A stretch of DNA of 30,240 nt from Mesotaenium endlicherianum (lineage: Eukaryota > Streptophyta > Zygnematophyceae > Zygnematales > Mesotaeniaceae): the NCBI GenBank assembly GCA_009602735.1, contig WELA01003960.1:143892-174131 (forward strand), in the 5' to 3' direction. This document shows positions 12,403-22,526 of the stretch, piece by piece. Under the pieces are notes generated by a model. The model did not search any database, had not been told where the DNA came from, and worked only from the letters and a program-made list of their open reading frames with translations. Both the position numbers and the translations under genes were made by a program. The number at the start of each line of letters is the position of its first letter. Positions within the stretch are counted from its first letter, which is position 1.

Positions 12403-12577
12403 CCATGGCGAGGAGGAGAGAGGCGGAGCCTCGCCTGGGCCGCGAGGTAGCTCGCCATGGGGTCGTGGGAGAGGGCGCTCTCCCTCGCTAGAAGGGTTCG
12501 TGGGGTGGAAAGGTCGGGAGCGCCTGCTGCTGGGCAGCCATGGCCGCTTGTCGTTGCAGGCGGCCATGGCCGCCTGC
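12403..12577. repeat. CCATGG-centred inverted repeats
   Basis: CCATGGCGAG (12403-12412) is inverted as CTCGCCATGG (12451-12460). A perfect 22-base palindrome centred on CCATGG lies at 12556-12577, with arms GCAGGCGGCCA. The surroundings are GC-rich and hold two nearby GTCGAC sites at about 12659-12676. Confidence 0.7.
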
Positions 12578-12727
12578 CTGTTATGAGGGTGTTAGAGAGA
12601 GAGAGAGGGGTTAAGGGGGAGGAGGTGTGGTGCAGGGAGGGAGGGAGGGTTGTAAGCGTCGACTTTGCGCGTCGACGGCGTTCGCGCTGTTTTGACGCCT
12701 TAATTTGTCGCAATCGTTCGGCGGGTC

Positions 12728-13201
12728 TGTGAGGGGGCGATAACATTGAACGAGTATGTAAAGAGTAATATATATGGAAGAAGATTGTGAAGTCATTTGT
12801 GGGTGCAAGGATCCACTCTAAGCTAGTTTGAGAATTCACCTCGAAAGCATGAAAATTTTCTCTGAGCATGTGGTAATTGAAACATAGTGCGTAACTATCT
12901 TATGCGTGAGACGACGGCATGTGTGAAGCAAGACCGTCTCAAAATTGGAGGAGACAGGCGAATATATGCATGACGCACGACAATGGAAGTGGATGATTCT
13001 AGCCTTTGCGTCCAACACTTCATGTAAAGTTTCGTGTGGGAAAGTAACTCAAGAGAAGCTTTATGAAATACCACATTGATATTGTACACAAATAGAAGTA
13101 AAAGGAAACAAAACATACGACTTACGCTCCTTCTTACCGTTAAGACTACTACTATTGAAATATATTGACACGGTGGCCCCAGTCACTCTTTAGCCATCAC
13201 A
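12728..13201 (-). repeat. LTR-like segment in the 3' LTR position, not homologous to the 5' LTR
   Basis: On the minus strand it begins TGTGATGG immediately after a G8 tract and can be closed at CCCTCACA, giving imperfect terminal inverted repeats (7 of 8) and 474 bp, close to the 503 bp of the 5' LTR. The right boundary follows the polypurine-like tract; the left boundary is a guess (another TG/CA end lies near 12797). It could be the 3' LTR of a different element family or unrelated flanking DNA. Confidence 0.35.
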
Positions 13202-13215
13202 CGCCCCCCCCATAG
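13202..13215 (-). other. Polypurine-tract-like sequence
   Basis: Minus strand reads CTATGGGGGGGGCG directly before TGTGATGG. G-rich tracts at this place prime plus-strand DNA synthesis in LTR retrotransposons. The assignment rests on position and composition only. Confidence 0.45.
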
Positions 13216-13237
13216 AAAAAGCGACGTCTCGTCGCGT

Positions 13238-13366
13238 CAAGTCAGGTCGTACACATGTGGAGGAAACTAGTCAATAGTTTCAAGTCAGATGCCACACATG
13301 TAAAGAGGACTAGTCAAAGGCGCCAAGTCAGGTGCTACACATGTAAGGTAGACTAGGCAAGGTCGT
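13238..13366. repeat. Three tandem 43-bp repeats
   Basis: Units start at 13238, 13281 and 13324 with CAAGTCAG, contain ACACATGT, and carry GACTAG or AACTAG before the end. Spacing is exactly 43 bp in both steps while the sequence has diverged. They lie in the 3' untranslated part of the retroelement, just inside the polypurine-like tract. Confidence 0.85.
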
Positions 13367-13474
13367 AGGTGGTGTGACCTTATTGGCTAGCCTACTCCTT
13401 AATGATAAAGAAAATTGTACAAGTTGGCCCAAAATCTGCCACAGATTCAAAAATTCATAGCGGCCACAGAACTG

Positions 13475-13930
13475 CTCCAAATCTGAAAATTTGAGTGCCA
13501 AACGGACCGCGTCGGAGAACTCTACCGGGTCACCAAATTTGAGAGCATTCTCATTTCTGGAGTGTCGTTGAGAGCTGAGAGAGTAGGCACTCCTCCAAAT
13601 CTGTGCAGAAACTTCTGAAAATCATAAGTCCTTCTATACTTCTCCAAATTCTGCAAACTAAGTCTCAAACTGGGCGCTGTAAGATTTTCAACCAGAGTCT
13701 TGAGTTTCAGAGCATTCCAAGTTCAGGGGAGGGCACAATGTCAGAAGGCATATTCTGTCCTAACAATGCCAGCAGCCTGACCCCCTTCTACTTAGAGCAT
13801 CATATCTCTCTCACCAGTGCTCCAAATTGAGCAAACTTGGACTCTAAATGACCGGCTACTCATGGACTACAGCCAGGTAAATTTTCAGAATTTATTATGC
13901 AGAGACCTATTACCAGTAGCAGTTTTAGTT
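13475..13930. repeat. Diverged ~170-bp repeats marked by CTCCAAAT
   Basis: CTCCAAAT recurs at 13475, 13642 and 13820 (spacing 167 and 178), each followed by a similar 70-80 bp run with CAAAC or CAAACT and a CAGAGCATT/GAGAGCATT/CAGAATTTA block. A fourth CTCCAAAT at 13593 is out of register. They lie between the pol stop and the 43-bp repeats. Confidence 0.5.
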
Positions 13931-13969
13931 TTCTGTCCAGAAACTGCGAGAAGAGAAGAGTGTCTAATG

Positions 13970-16900
13970 TCAATTTTTCCTCTTTCTTGTTCTTGCAGGC
14001 TGCCTCCAAGGGGTCTTCTGCTGCTTCTTGATGGTGGCAGGCTGCCTCCCTGAAGTCTTCGGGCTTCTAGTAGAGAGACTTGGGGCTGGTCCAAGATGGG
14101 GGTTGGCGGCATGGAAGCGCTTCAACTTTCTCTGAACTTTGTCAAGGTAGTGCGCCGCCACCCAACTATTCTCCGAATCTGGATATCCTTTCCACTTGAT
14201 CAAGTATTGCTGCTGTCTCCTGAAATTTCTCATAGCCACTATGTCTTCCACTTCGTACTCCAAATGATCATCCACTATTGTTGGGGCTGGTGGGGTTGTC
14301 ACACGTCCTGGGAACTTGTTGTCGGGTTGCACATATGGCTTGAAGAGGGAAGCGTGGAATACGGGGTCGATGTGCATAGTCTGGGGAAGTTCTAGCTTGA
14401 AAGCAACGGGGTTGACTTGCTGGATAATCTTGAAGGGTCCCAAATACTTGGGAGAGAACTTGCTGCCGGCAGGCCTGTTGTTCAGGGAAATGTTCTTGGA
14501 TGATAGTAACACGTTGTCACCCACTCTGTACGTAATTTCTCTTCTGGATCTGTTCGCCACTCTTGCTTGAGCATCTTGCGCGTGTTGTAGAGCTTTCTTC
14601 GCTGCTGTAAGGGCTGCTTCTAATGTCTCCATAAAATCTGTGGCTGCAGGTACTTCATCATGGCCAGCCGTGAAGCTCAGTGGCGTGGTCGGATGGAAGC
14701 CATAGTTGAGGAAGAATGGGGACTCTTGGGTAGAGGCCTGCGTAGTGTTGTTGTAGGCAAACTCGAGGGGGGTCAAGTACATGTCCCAGTCTTGCTCGAG
14801 GGTAGACACGTAGGCCTTTAGAGAGGTCTTTAGGGTACGATTCATACGCTCGGTTTGCCCATCTGATTGTGGGTGGTAGGCAGTAGACATATCCAGCGAT
14901 GTACCCAAGTTCTTGAAGAGATTTTTCCAGAAATGGCTTGTGAATCTTGGATCTCTATCTGACACAATTCTTGATGGTAGTCCATGGAGTCGGAAGATGT
15001 TGTCAAAGATGAGTCTTGCAAGTTGTGGTGCTGTAGCCTTAGTCGTCGTGGGAATAAAATGAGCCATCTTGGTAAGTCTGTCCACCGCCGTGAGTATTGC
15101 ATTATGGCCTCGAGGTGTCACGGGCAAGTCCACGATAAGGTCCATTGAGATGTCCGTCCATTGTCTTTCGGGGATTGGTAGTGGTTGGAGGAGTCCTCCC
15201 GCCTTTTGCGATGATGGCTTGATTCTTTGGCATGTGTCACAGCTCCTGCAGTACTCCTTGACTTGCTTAGACATGCCTGGCCAACAATAAGTCCTAGCTA
15301 GAACGCCCGTGGTCCTTAGGATTCCAAAGTGTCCTCCAAGAGGGTTGTCGTGTGCTTCTCGTAGAAGCAAGAGCCGGAGGTCTAAGTCATTAGGAACACA
15401 TCTCTGGCCCGTATCTTGCCTCACCCAATAATTGCCTTCTTGCTTCTTGCATGGGTCCAAGGCTGCTTCTCCGTTCTTGTAGTAAGGGTCTCTTTCATAG
15501 GCGGCTGAAAATCGAGCTTCCAGATCTGTCTTCAGGGATACCATCACTGCATTTAATTGCAGTCTTGAGAGGGGGTCAGCCGGGTTTGTCTTGCCGGGCT
15601 GGTACTGAATCGTGATGTTGTATTGTTGCAAGTATCCGCTCCATCTTGCTTGTCTCCTTGAGAGATACGGCTGCGTTTGGAGGTGCTTTAACGCCTCGTG
15701 GTCCGTGGTGACCAGTACTTTGCGTCCTTCAACGTAGCAGCGCCAAACCTTCAAGGCATGTACAATCGCCAATGCCTCTCGCTCCGTGGTTGTATAATTT
15801 TGCTCGGCTGGATTTAGCTTCCTTGACTCGTAGGCGATGGGCTGCAGTCCCTTGCCTTGGTCTTGAAGCAGGATTGCTCCTATTGCATAGGAAGATGCAT
15901 CGGTGATGACGTGGAAGGGCCAATCTGGGTTTGGACTTGGGAGTGTGAGCACCGGGGATGTGGTCAATCTTCGCTTTAACTCTTGAAATGCCTCTTCCTC
16001 TTTCTCGGTCCATGTATATAGCCTGTCCTTCTTGAGTAGATCTGTCAGGGGGGCTGCTATGTGCGAGAAGCCTTGGATGAATTTTCTGTACCAATTGGCA
16101 AATCCCAAGAATGACTGGAGTTCTTTCTTGGTCGTGGGGGTTGGCCATTCCTCCACCACCGTGGTCTTCTTGGGGTCTATCTTGATGCCATCAGCAGTCA
16201 CGTGGAGACCTAGGAACTCCACTTCTTGTTTGGCAAACTCGCATTTTGACTCCTTCGCAAACAGCTTGTTTTGCTTCAATACTTCAAGGACTTCTTTCAA
16301 GTGTCTCGCATGCTCTTCAAGGGTCTTGCTGTAGATAAGGATGTCATCGATGAATACCACCACAAATCTGTCCAACATGGGCTGAAATATGGTGTTCATC
16401 ATAGTCATGAAAGTTGCTGGCGCGTTGGTGAGTCCAAATGGCAGGACCATGAACTCAAAATGTCCATATCTTGTCCTGAATGCCGTCTTCTCTATGTCCG
16501 GTTCTGCGATGCGAATCTGGTGGTAGCCGCTCCGTAAGTCAATCTTCGTGAAGTACTTGGCTCCAACCAGCCGGTCCATGAGCTCATCCATGCGCGGCAG
16601 CGGGTATCGATTCTTGATGGTGATCTTGTTGAGGGCGCGATAGTCCACACACATCCTCAAGGTACCATCTTTCTTCTTGACAAATAGCACCGGGGCTCCA
16701 AATGGCGACTTGCTAGGTCGAATGAAGCCATGCTCCAGTAGCTCCTTGATTTGCTTCTTGACTTCGTCTAGCTCCGTGTATGACATTTTGAACGTAGGCC
16801 GAGAGATGGGCTTGCTTCCGGGCTCCAACTCTATCTTGTGGTCTACGAATCTTTTGGGGGGTAGGCCCTTGGGCAATTCCGGGGAGAACACTTCTTTGTA

Positions 16901-17635
16901 GTCCTCTAAGACTTCTTGTATCTCCTTGGGAACGGGGCTGCCTTCTTGACTCTCGATGTCTTTCTTGATGTCTTTTGGCGTGATCAAGGCCAAAAGAAGC
17001 TCGTGTCCCTTCCTCACAAGTCTCTTGAGTTGGAGGGCGGACAATAGTATCTCGTGTGCCGGCTTCTGGATGTCTTGGGTCTGGATATTCTGGATTGCGC
17101 GCAAAATACAGATTCTTGAAGTGATGTCATTCTTGATCTTGATAGTACCGGTCCTCCAATCAACTTGGGGGTTGTGCTTGGTCAACCAAGGCGTCCCTAG
17201 GATGACGTCGTACTTGCCCAATTGCATGGGGGAGAACACTACTCTATCCTTGAAGGACTTGATAGAGAGTGCCAAGGGGTACGTCTTCTTGGAAGGGGTA
17301 GTATAGGAGAATCCATCGGGCATCATAATCTCCTCGTCGTGGTCAAGAGTTCGCATAGTAATACCGTGCTTGGTGGCAAAATCTGCAGCAATGAAGTTGC
17401 CTTGAGCTCCGCTATCCACCAAGATGTGGACCTTCTCTCCTCCAAGGTAACCTCTCAAACTCATTGGGGCTGGAACGTCGTCTTCAACGGGGGTCTCCAC
17501 CTCACTTGGCGTGTTGCCTTCTCGTGAAGTGGGTCTTGGGGTGGTAGGCTCCTGGCCTACCGGCGCTGTCCGTTTTTTGACAACTTTTTGGGGCATGAAA
17601 GTGCACGATGGCCCTTTTCCTTGCAATAAAAGCAT
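13970..17635 (-). CDS. pol: Pol polyprotein of a chromovirus (PR-RT-RNase H-IN-chromodomain)
   Basis: Open frame of 1,221 codons from its first ATG; translation probably enters by -1 frameshift near residue 20 rather than at that ATG. Protease: [10 protein letters not shown], active Asp74. Reverse transcriptase (about 275-480): [10 protein letters not shown] with Asp366, [22 protein letters not shown] with Asp430 and Asp431. RNase H (about 573-690): VITDAS Asp579 and TTDHEA Asp645. Integrase (about 755-1100): zinc finger His762, His769, Cys799, Cys802, and a catalytic triad Asp832 or Asp828, Asp893, Glu929 with 35 residues between the last two. Chromodomain (about 1126-1178): EVEDIV and [15 protein letters not shown], the mark of chromoviruses, which target chromatin with it. 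The C-terminal tail repeats RQPA twice. All key residues are present and no stop or frameshift breaks the frame. Confidence 0.97.
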   Translation of the reverse strand: MLLLQGKGPSCTFMPQKVVKKRTAPVGQEPTTPRPTSREGNTPSEVETPVEDDVPAPMSLRGYLGGEKVHILVDSGAQGNFIAADFATKHGITMRTLDHDEEIMMPDGFSYTTPSKKTYPLALSIKSFKDRVVFSPMQLGKYDVILGTPWLTKHNPQVDWRTGTIKIKNDITSRICILRAIQNIQTQDIQKPAHEILLSALQLKRLVRKGHELLLALITPKDIKKDIESQEGSPVPKEIQEVLEDYKEVFSPELPKGLPPKRFVDHKIELEPGSKPISRPTFKMSYTELDEVKKQIKELLEHGFIRPSKSPFGAPVLFVKKKDGTLRMCVDYRALNKITIKNRYPLPRMDELMDRLVGAKYFTKIDLRSGYHQIRIAEPDIEKTAFRTRYGHFEFMVLPFGLTNAPATFMTMMNTIFQPMLDRFVVVFIDDILIYSKTLEEHARHLKEVLEVLKQNKLFAKESKCEFAKQEVEFLGLHVTADGIKIDPKKTTVVEEWPTPTTKKELQSFLGFANWYRKFIQGFSHIAAPLTDLLKKDRLYTWTEKEEEAFQELKRRLTTSPVLTLPSPNPDWPFHVITDASSYAIGAILLQDQGKGLQPIAYESRKLNPAEQNYTTTEREALAIVHALKVWRCYVEGRKVLVTTDHEALKHLQTQPYLSRRQARWSGYLQQYNITIQYQPGKTNPADPLSRLQLNAVMVSLKTDLEARFSAAYERDPYYKNGEAALDPCKKQEGNYWVRQDTGQRCVPNDLDLRLLLLREAHDNPLGGHFGILRTTGVLARTYCWPGMSKQVKEYCRSCDTCQRIKPSSQKAGGLLQPLPIPERQWTDISMDLIVDLPVTPRGHNAILTAVDRLTKMAHFIPTTTKATAPQLARLIFDNIFRLHGLPSRIVSDRDPRFTSHFWKNLFKNLGTSLDMSTAYHPQSDGQTERMNRTLKTSLKAYVSTLEQDWDMYLTPLEFAYNNTTQASTQESPFFLNYGFHPTTPLSFTAGHDEVPAATDFMETLEAALTAAKKALQHAQDAQARVANRSRREITYRVGDNVLLSSKNISLNNRPAGSKFSPKYLGPFKIIQQVNPVAFKLELPQTMHIDPVFHASLFKPYVQPDNKFPGRVTTPPAPTIVDDHLEYEVEDIVAMRNFRRQQQYLIKWKGYPDSENSWVAAHYLDKVQRKLKRFHAANPHLGPAPSLSTRSPKTSGRQPATIKKQQKTPWRQPARTRKRKN
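17543..17578 (-). promoter_or_regulatory. Probable -1 ribosomal frameshift signal between gag and pol
   Basis: Minus strand: slippery heptamer A AAA AAC (17578-17572) in the gag zero frame, a 10-base spacer, then a perfect 7-bp hairpin, GGTAGGC (17561-17555), loop CAGGA, GCCTACC (17549-17543). The gag stop TAG (17559-17557) lies in the stem. Slipping back one base after AAC enters the pol frame exactly. Heptamer and frames are seen; activity is inferred. Confidence 0.8.
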
Positions 17636-18837
17636 AGTCCAGCCGTCATGAGAGCTTCTTTTTCAGCCGGGGAGAGTCTTGCTTTCACTCCTTGCTGGTT
17701 TCTTGCATCATAAGTGTCATTGGAGGGTCTTCCACTCTTCCGGGCAGCCGCGGGGTCCCTTTTAATAACTCCGATTTCCATGGGTGTGGGTCCAGATTCG
17801 GATGTGGAAGGGGCTGCGTACACCCGCGTCGTCGGTACCCGTGAAGATGAAGGCACGGAGTGCTTGAAATCCAAGGTATCCACCTTTTGGGCCACTTCAA
17901 TGATCTTTGAGAAGTCCGTCAAGTCGCGTAACTCCACTTCCTTTGCCACCTTGGGTTTGAGGCCAAAGATGTAGCGGTCAATCTTCTCCTCGAGAGACAT
18001 GTTGGGGATCTCAAGAGTGAGGGCGTGAAATCTGGATGTATACTCTTGAACGGACGTCGTTTGCTTGAGATGGTGGAGCTTTCCTCGGGCAATCTTCTCC
18101 GCATTGATGGGCATGAATTGCTTCTTGAGGGCCTCACGAAAATCTGCCCATCTTGCATATGATGGTGGGGGCTCTTGGCCGAGCATGGGGTGCGCCATAG
18201 CTTGATATATAGCCGCTTGATAGTTACGCCACCATGATGTTGCTGCTCCTCTAAGTAAGGTAACGGCAAAGGGAACGTAGTCCTCCTCGGGTACTTCAAG
18301 GAATGCGAGGTACGTCTCCACTTGGTAGAGCCATAAATTCAGGTTGGCACCTTTCCCGGGGTTGAAAGTGTCGGGTTTGCCGGGCTTGATGAGTTTCCTT
18401 GCTCTCGTTGGCTCTTGTGGAGGCGCTTGAGCCGGGGCTGGATTTTGAGCATTGCTCGCAATAGGGGCAACCATGGCAGCCATAGCTTCTCTTGACGCTT
18501 GCACGGTTGCTTCATAGGTGGCCAAGCCCACTTGGTTGTGGACGGTCATTAGGAAGGCTGCCCACTCATTTGCGGGAACTCCTTGTGGTGGGGTCAACTT
18601 TGCTATAGCGGCTGCCACGGGATTTGACGGTGCTCCTCCTTGTGGTGCTTCTTGTTGTTGGAGATTTCCTTGAGTAGGCTCTCCCATCGACGCTGGAGGA
18701 GGGTGTGCTCCTCCTTGTGGTGCTTCTTGTTGTTGCAGATTTTCTTGAGTGGGCTCTCCCATCGGCGCTGGAGGAGGGTGTCTTGGAGAGGAAGGGCTTC
18801 CTTCGAAAGCTTGCTGTTGGTCTTGAGGATCGGCCAT
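17557..18837 (-). CDS. gag: Gag polyprotein of the chromovirus
   Basis: The frame has 426 codons. It begins MADPQDQQQ, 20 bases after the primer-binding site. An N-terminal region rich in Pro, Gln and Gly carries a 25-residue tandem duplication. The retrotransposon gag core (about 195-310) includes [38 protein letters not shown] and [16 protein letters not shown] zinc knuckle lies at Cys402, Cys405, His410, Cys415 ([14 protein letters not shown]), which binds RNA. The frame ends just after it and overlaps pol by 79 bases in the -1 register, so gag should be made in excess over Gag-Pol. The short leader and adjacent primer site support this ATG. Confidence 0.95.
   Translation of the reverse strand: MADPQDQQQAFEGSPSSPRHPPPAPMGEPTQENLQQQEAPQGGAHPPPASMGEPTQGNLQQQEAPQGGAPSNPVAAAIAKLTPPQGVPANEWAAFLMTVHNQVGLATYEATVQASREAMAAMVAPIASNAQNPAPAQAPPQEPTRARKLIKPGKPDTFNPGKGANLNLWLYQVETYLAFLEVPEEDYVPFAVTLLRGAATSWWRNYQAAIYQAMAHPMLGQEPPPSYARWADFREALKKQFMPINAEKIARGKLHHLKQTTSVQEYTSRFHALTLEIPNMSLEEKIDRYIFGLKPKVAKEVELRDLTDFSKIIEVAQKVDTLDFKHSVPSSSRVPTTRVYAAPSTSESGPTPMEIGVIKRDPAAARKSGRPSNDTYDARNQQGVKARLSPAEKEALMTAGLCFYCKEKGHRALSCPKKLSKNGQRR
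18631..18780. repeat. 75-bp tandem duplication inside gag
   Basis: Units 18631-18705 and 18706-18780 differ at only a handful of bases and encode two copies of a 25-residue segment containing GEPTQ and [11 protein letters not shown]. The length is a multiple of three, so the gag frame is kept. Its near-identity implies a recent event. Confidence 0.95.
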
Positions 18838-18856
18838 CTTCTTGTGCTACCAAAGT

Positions 18857-18873
18857 GCCTAGCTCCGATACCA
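18857..18873 (-). other. tRNA primer-binding site
   Basis: Minus strand TGGTATCGGAGCTAGGC, one base after the 5' LTR. It resembles the TGGTATCAGAGC site complementary to the 3' end of plant initiator-Met tRNA, with one mismatch in the first twelve bases. Confidence 0.85.
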
Positions 18874-19057
18874 CTGTAGTGAAACAGATAGATAAAGTAC
18901 TTAGTAAAACAGAATACTTTATCTATTCAAGACAAGGATCTTTGAACACAAGTGGTAGCTTCTTGAAAGAGAGATGGCTTCTTGAAAGTTAATATATTTC
19001 TGGATTTTGGCAAGTACAAGAGTGATTCTGGAATGTCTTTCTATGTTCTAGCTCTTG

Positions 19058-19065
19058 TTTATATA
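19058..19065 (-). promoter_or_regulatory. TATA-like box in the 5' LTR
   Basis: Minus strand TATATAAA (context AGTATATAAACAAG), about 180 bp before the inner LTR end; a plausible U3 promoter placing the U3/R boundary roughly 30 bases downstream. Confidence 0.55.
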
Positions 19066-19101
19066 CTTGCTACATAAGTAATTTCTAGGAAGGTGTATGT
19101 T

Positions 19102-19124
19102 GATGTGTTGGCACCCAACACATC
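19102..19124. repeat. Perfect 10-bp hairpin in the LTR
   Basis: GATGTGTTGG (19102-19111), loop CAC, CCAACACATC (19115-19124). It lies just upstream of the TATA-like box in the element's direction. Its role is unknown. Confidence 0.85.
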
Positions 19125-19377
19125 CCAAAACTTGCCACCTCTTTCTAGAATAATGTACACATGTCCTTTTGACCTAAAAATGGCACATTTGACTTTTGCC
19201 ACATGGAGTTCTTCTAGGTCTTTCCTCTAACTTCGAAAATGCCTTGGAAGGTTCAAAGGACATGAACCAAGTTACTAGAGTACCTATTCACACTTGACTC
19301 CACACAATACTACTCCAAATATATTTGAAAACATTGAAATATAAGCATACTAATATATAATACCTCAAATCACTACA

Positions 19378-21400
19378 CCAGGGGTCATCACGGCGCTTGT
19401 CGTAGCCGTGGCCACCGTCATCGCAGGACGTCCGCTAGTGCGAGGGTTCCGCTTGCCTTGTCTGTATAAAATGTCGGAAACCTTGTTCAAACGTTTGGAC
19501 TAAGGACTCGGGGGGCAATTTTGCCGCCCCACAAAATTGCTGAAGGTTGAAGGAAGAACCTTGAGATTGTACTATCTGCCTTTTGGCCTTCACCCTTCAA
19601 TCCGACACTTGACGCTATTCACTCATCAAGTTTTTAAAACAAAAAATTGAGAAACAAGACAATCGACCATTTGTTGAGCGTGTGAGATTTCCTCACAAGT
19701 GAACCCCATTGTCATTAAACTACAATTTTGATACGTGTGCATCAAAACTCAAATGAATGAGATATAATCAATCCGAAATTTGCTTCCACTTAAAATCAAA
19801 CATATCAATTTGAAATTGACAATTTTTGACCGCACGAGACTTTCGCAACACCCTTCATTTCGGTTCTCAAGATTACGACATACGTTGTTAATACGTGCCT
19901 GCATTTAGACCTATCACAAAGAAATTGGAACCTGAAGGTCGCAAACCAAGATTTGACAAGTTTTCAAAATTGATTAATTTCACTCGTGCCGTGTTTGCTC
20001 GACAAACCTAACCCTCGTAGAGGCTTCTATTTGCCAAGCAGCCTTCATTGCAGCAGGACGTAGCTGCTACACTTACCCACCCATCCAACCCTCTAAATCC
20101 CCCCCACTGAGAGGGTGCACGAGGCAGGCCCAACCCGAAGCTTGTGCCAGCGCCAGTCACAGCCATGCACAACAGTGTTGTTTTTTACTTTGTTTGGTAC
20201 GTTAATGTCTATTGGCAATAATTTGCGGCAAATATCCGGTTGCCAACCTCGACACAGCATGAGCACCAATTTTTGTTGGAAAAGTCTCTTCCTCGTATGA
20301 TCGCACAACGATTGGTGCAGTTTGCTAATCAAGCATTGTTTAGGAGATTAAATATAGTTGTCTTGACTTGGTCAAGTAGGAATATCTGTAACAACATGAA
20401 GGAAAGGATTAGACAAGAACAGTTAACGCGCAATTGTAGCATACTACTACTCCCAATTTTCTTTCTTTCGAAATCAAGCAATTTGAACACAAATTGTCAA
20501 ACAACCTTGTACTCGAATTGACGATTTGGGTCGAATGTGGAAGTGTTGAAGACGTCTTACACGATTTGGGCTCTTTGAAATGAATCTGATTTTTCATTTA
20601 CTTCTCAAATAGTGAACCAAGAAATTGAAAATCTAGAAGAGTCCTTGAGATCGGCAATGGTAGGGGTACTGAGCATTTCCAAGCCAATTGGTAGTAAGTC
20701 GCTGGAAAACCTCAGAAAATTTGCGCCACGTTGTGCACCATCTCAAAGTGTCGCAATTATGTAATGTTACCACGTGCATACATCGTTCAAGAAATGGAAA
20801 AAAGAAAGTCAACTACATGAACTTGTTCAAATTTAACAATTCTGTCTAAGTAAACACGTGACAATTTAGGAGCTCCAATACAGTGGCCACTAAGATGAAA
20901 GGCCGAATGCAGTAAGCTGGTGTCACGGCATCAACTCACTTCTCGGACATCTTGCACCAAGATGCTTCTTGTTCACACCCTCAAGAGTCAAAACACACTG
21001 CTCGTCGCCTGTCATGTCACTGGGAGGCTGCACGCACGGCCACATCTGGCCCAAACAGCCTATTGCCAACAAACGAGCTCAAAGAAGGCCGCATCGAAGT
21101 GCGCAGCTCTCAAGGCCCCCACTTGACCCTCCCGCTCCCCCTCTTCCTGGCCCTCCCCATTCCTCGACACCTCCTTCTCCCCCCTCCCTGTAAGCTGCTG
21201 CTTCCCCTTTCTTCATGCCTTCCCTCGTCCCTCTTTCTCCTTGTGGGTCAGAACAAACAAGAAGACCCTATGCGCATGAATGTCACCAGAAAGGTTCATG
21301 CGCAAGTGAACCACGAGATGCAAGAATCTCGTCGCAATATTCACACATCGACGAGACACAGATTGTGAGTCCATTTCAGAACCTGGGAAGAGAGACATAG
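19378..21400. other. AT-rich stretch without recognised genes
   Basis: From about 19600 to 20900 the sequence is clearly more AT-rich than the gene-bearing parts. Open frames are under 100 codons apart from one of 138 codons near 20952-21368, and none resembles a known family. A small inverted repeat CAATTTTG/CAAAATTG lies at 19516-19539. It may be old transposon debris, but nothing can be named. Confidence 0.5.
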
Positions 21401-21477
21401 GAAATCAATGCGAGCCCTAAGCACACCTCACGTCCTCTCTCATTGTTGCCTTCCCATCCAGCTTCCTACCAGGAAGA

Positions 21478-21990
21478 GGAACACACACACACACACAAAC
21501 ACGAGAGCACACGCACGCACGCCCATGCCTACGCCCCCCACCAAAACATCCCCCAACACGCACACATACCCACCCACATGGCACATACCCATGCGGGCAG
21601 TCGCTCAAGAACGCAATGCATGCAAACATGCACTTGCAAGAACACAGACTCACGCGCACACGCACACATACACATGCATACGTCTGAATATCCACATGCC
21701 GATACACATAAAACACAGACACATGCACAGATACACACACCACTATGCTTACGCACATGCACACCCACTAACCAACCCACGCACGCTCGCAATCACATAC
21801 ACGCACGGGCACGTACAGATGCACGCAGCATGCACCTTAAGCACGCTCGCCCCCCGCCACGTGGATGCACAAACTTATACACACACACTCACCCAGAAGC
21901 ATGCACACACACACACACACACACGCGCGCGTGCGCGAGCAACCGCACGCAGCATGCACGCACGCACATGCACGCCCACCATATTGAGAT
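21478..21990. repeat. AC-rich imperfect microsatellite field
   Basis: About 500 bp of ACAC, ACGC and ACATGC variants with purer (CA)n runs at 21480-21497 and 21904-21923. Long frames across it encode only Thr/His-rich low-complexity sequence and are not believed to be genes. Confidence 0.9.
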
Positions 21991-22526
21991 GTACCGGCCC
22001 AGAACGCAGCAAAGATCAAGGGACCACACCGCAAGTGCTATCAACGCCCCCCTGCTCCAGGAGGAGCAGAGCTCCTTGTGGGGGAGGGAGGGAGGGAGGG
22101 AGGCGTGCGGGGATGCTGTGTGCTGACCCTCTGCCCCCCAAGTGCCAGAAGTGTGAGCAAGCAAGCATCAAGGGTGCCCGTTACACGCGCTGCTCCTGCC
22201 GCTGTCACTGTCTCAGCCCCAGCCATCTCTCAGCTCTGCCAGATGGGCGCACTCGCACCCCGCGCAGAACTCACGCGGTCCACGCCCATGGTCTCTGGCT
22301 GGGGGGGCGGCATGCCTGCTGCTCCTGAAAGTGTCCACTGACACAAGGGGTTGCTACAGGGCCCAGAGGCTTGACTGTATCCACTCACAGCACCTGTTTG
22401 CAAGACCGTGTCAAGGATGAGCACTGTAGGAGAGCCGAGCGCGGAGGGCGAGGCAGGACAGAGCAGGTGCATGCTGATGTAGACTGCCACGCTGTCGTGG
22501 CGTGCTGTCGTGGCGCATAGACTTAC

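Larger units (their letters stand above)
11046..12727. other. Intergenic stretch upstream of the response regulator, no gene recognised
   Basis: The first few hundred bases should hold the response-regulator promoter and leader. From about 12000 to 12740 the sequence becomes CpG-rich and carries several inverted repeats (listed separately). Open frames up to about 160 codons exist on both strands but overlap and resemble no family I know. Confidence 0.5.
12728..19377 (-). mobile_element. Ty3/gypsy chromovirus LTR retrotransposon with discordant ends
   Basis: Reading on the minus strand: 5' LTR (19377-18875), tRNA primer-binding site (18873-18857), gag (18837-17557), pol (17635-13970) with protease, reverse transcriptase, RNase H, integrase and chromodomain in Ty3/gypsy order, a repeat-bearing 3' untranslated region, a G-rich polypurine-like tract (13215-13202), and a TG...CA segment (13201-12728). 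The last segment sits where a 3' LTR belongs but does not resemble the 5' LTR, so the left boundary is uncertain; the firm extent is 13970-19377. Both reading frames are intact, which suggests a young copy, while the missing matching LTR means it cannot be a simple complete insertion. No target-site duplication was found. Confidence 0.85.
18875..19377 (-). repeat. 5' long terminal repeat of the chromovirus
   Basis: 503 bp bounded by a perfect 8-base inverted repeat (TGTAGTGA at the element's outer end, TCACTACA at the inner end), with the primer-binding site next to the inner end. It has a TATA-like box and a 10-bp hairpin. No second copy is present in this window. Confidence 0.9.

Noticed and set aside
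11968..12869. Overlapping frames of 70-160 codons on both strands
   Set aside because: No family resemblance; composition follows the CpG-rich hairpin region.
14096..18879. Many plus-strand frames opposite gag and pol
   Set aside because: They are shadows of the intact retroelement frames on the minus strand.
21408..22328. 306-codon plus-strand frame
   Set aside because: It runs through the AC-rich microsatellite and encodes mainly Thr/His low-complexity sequence.
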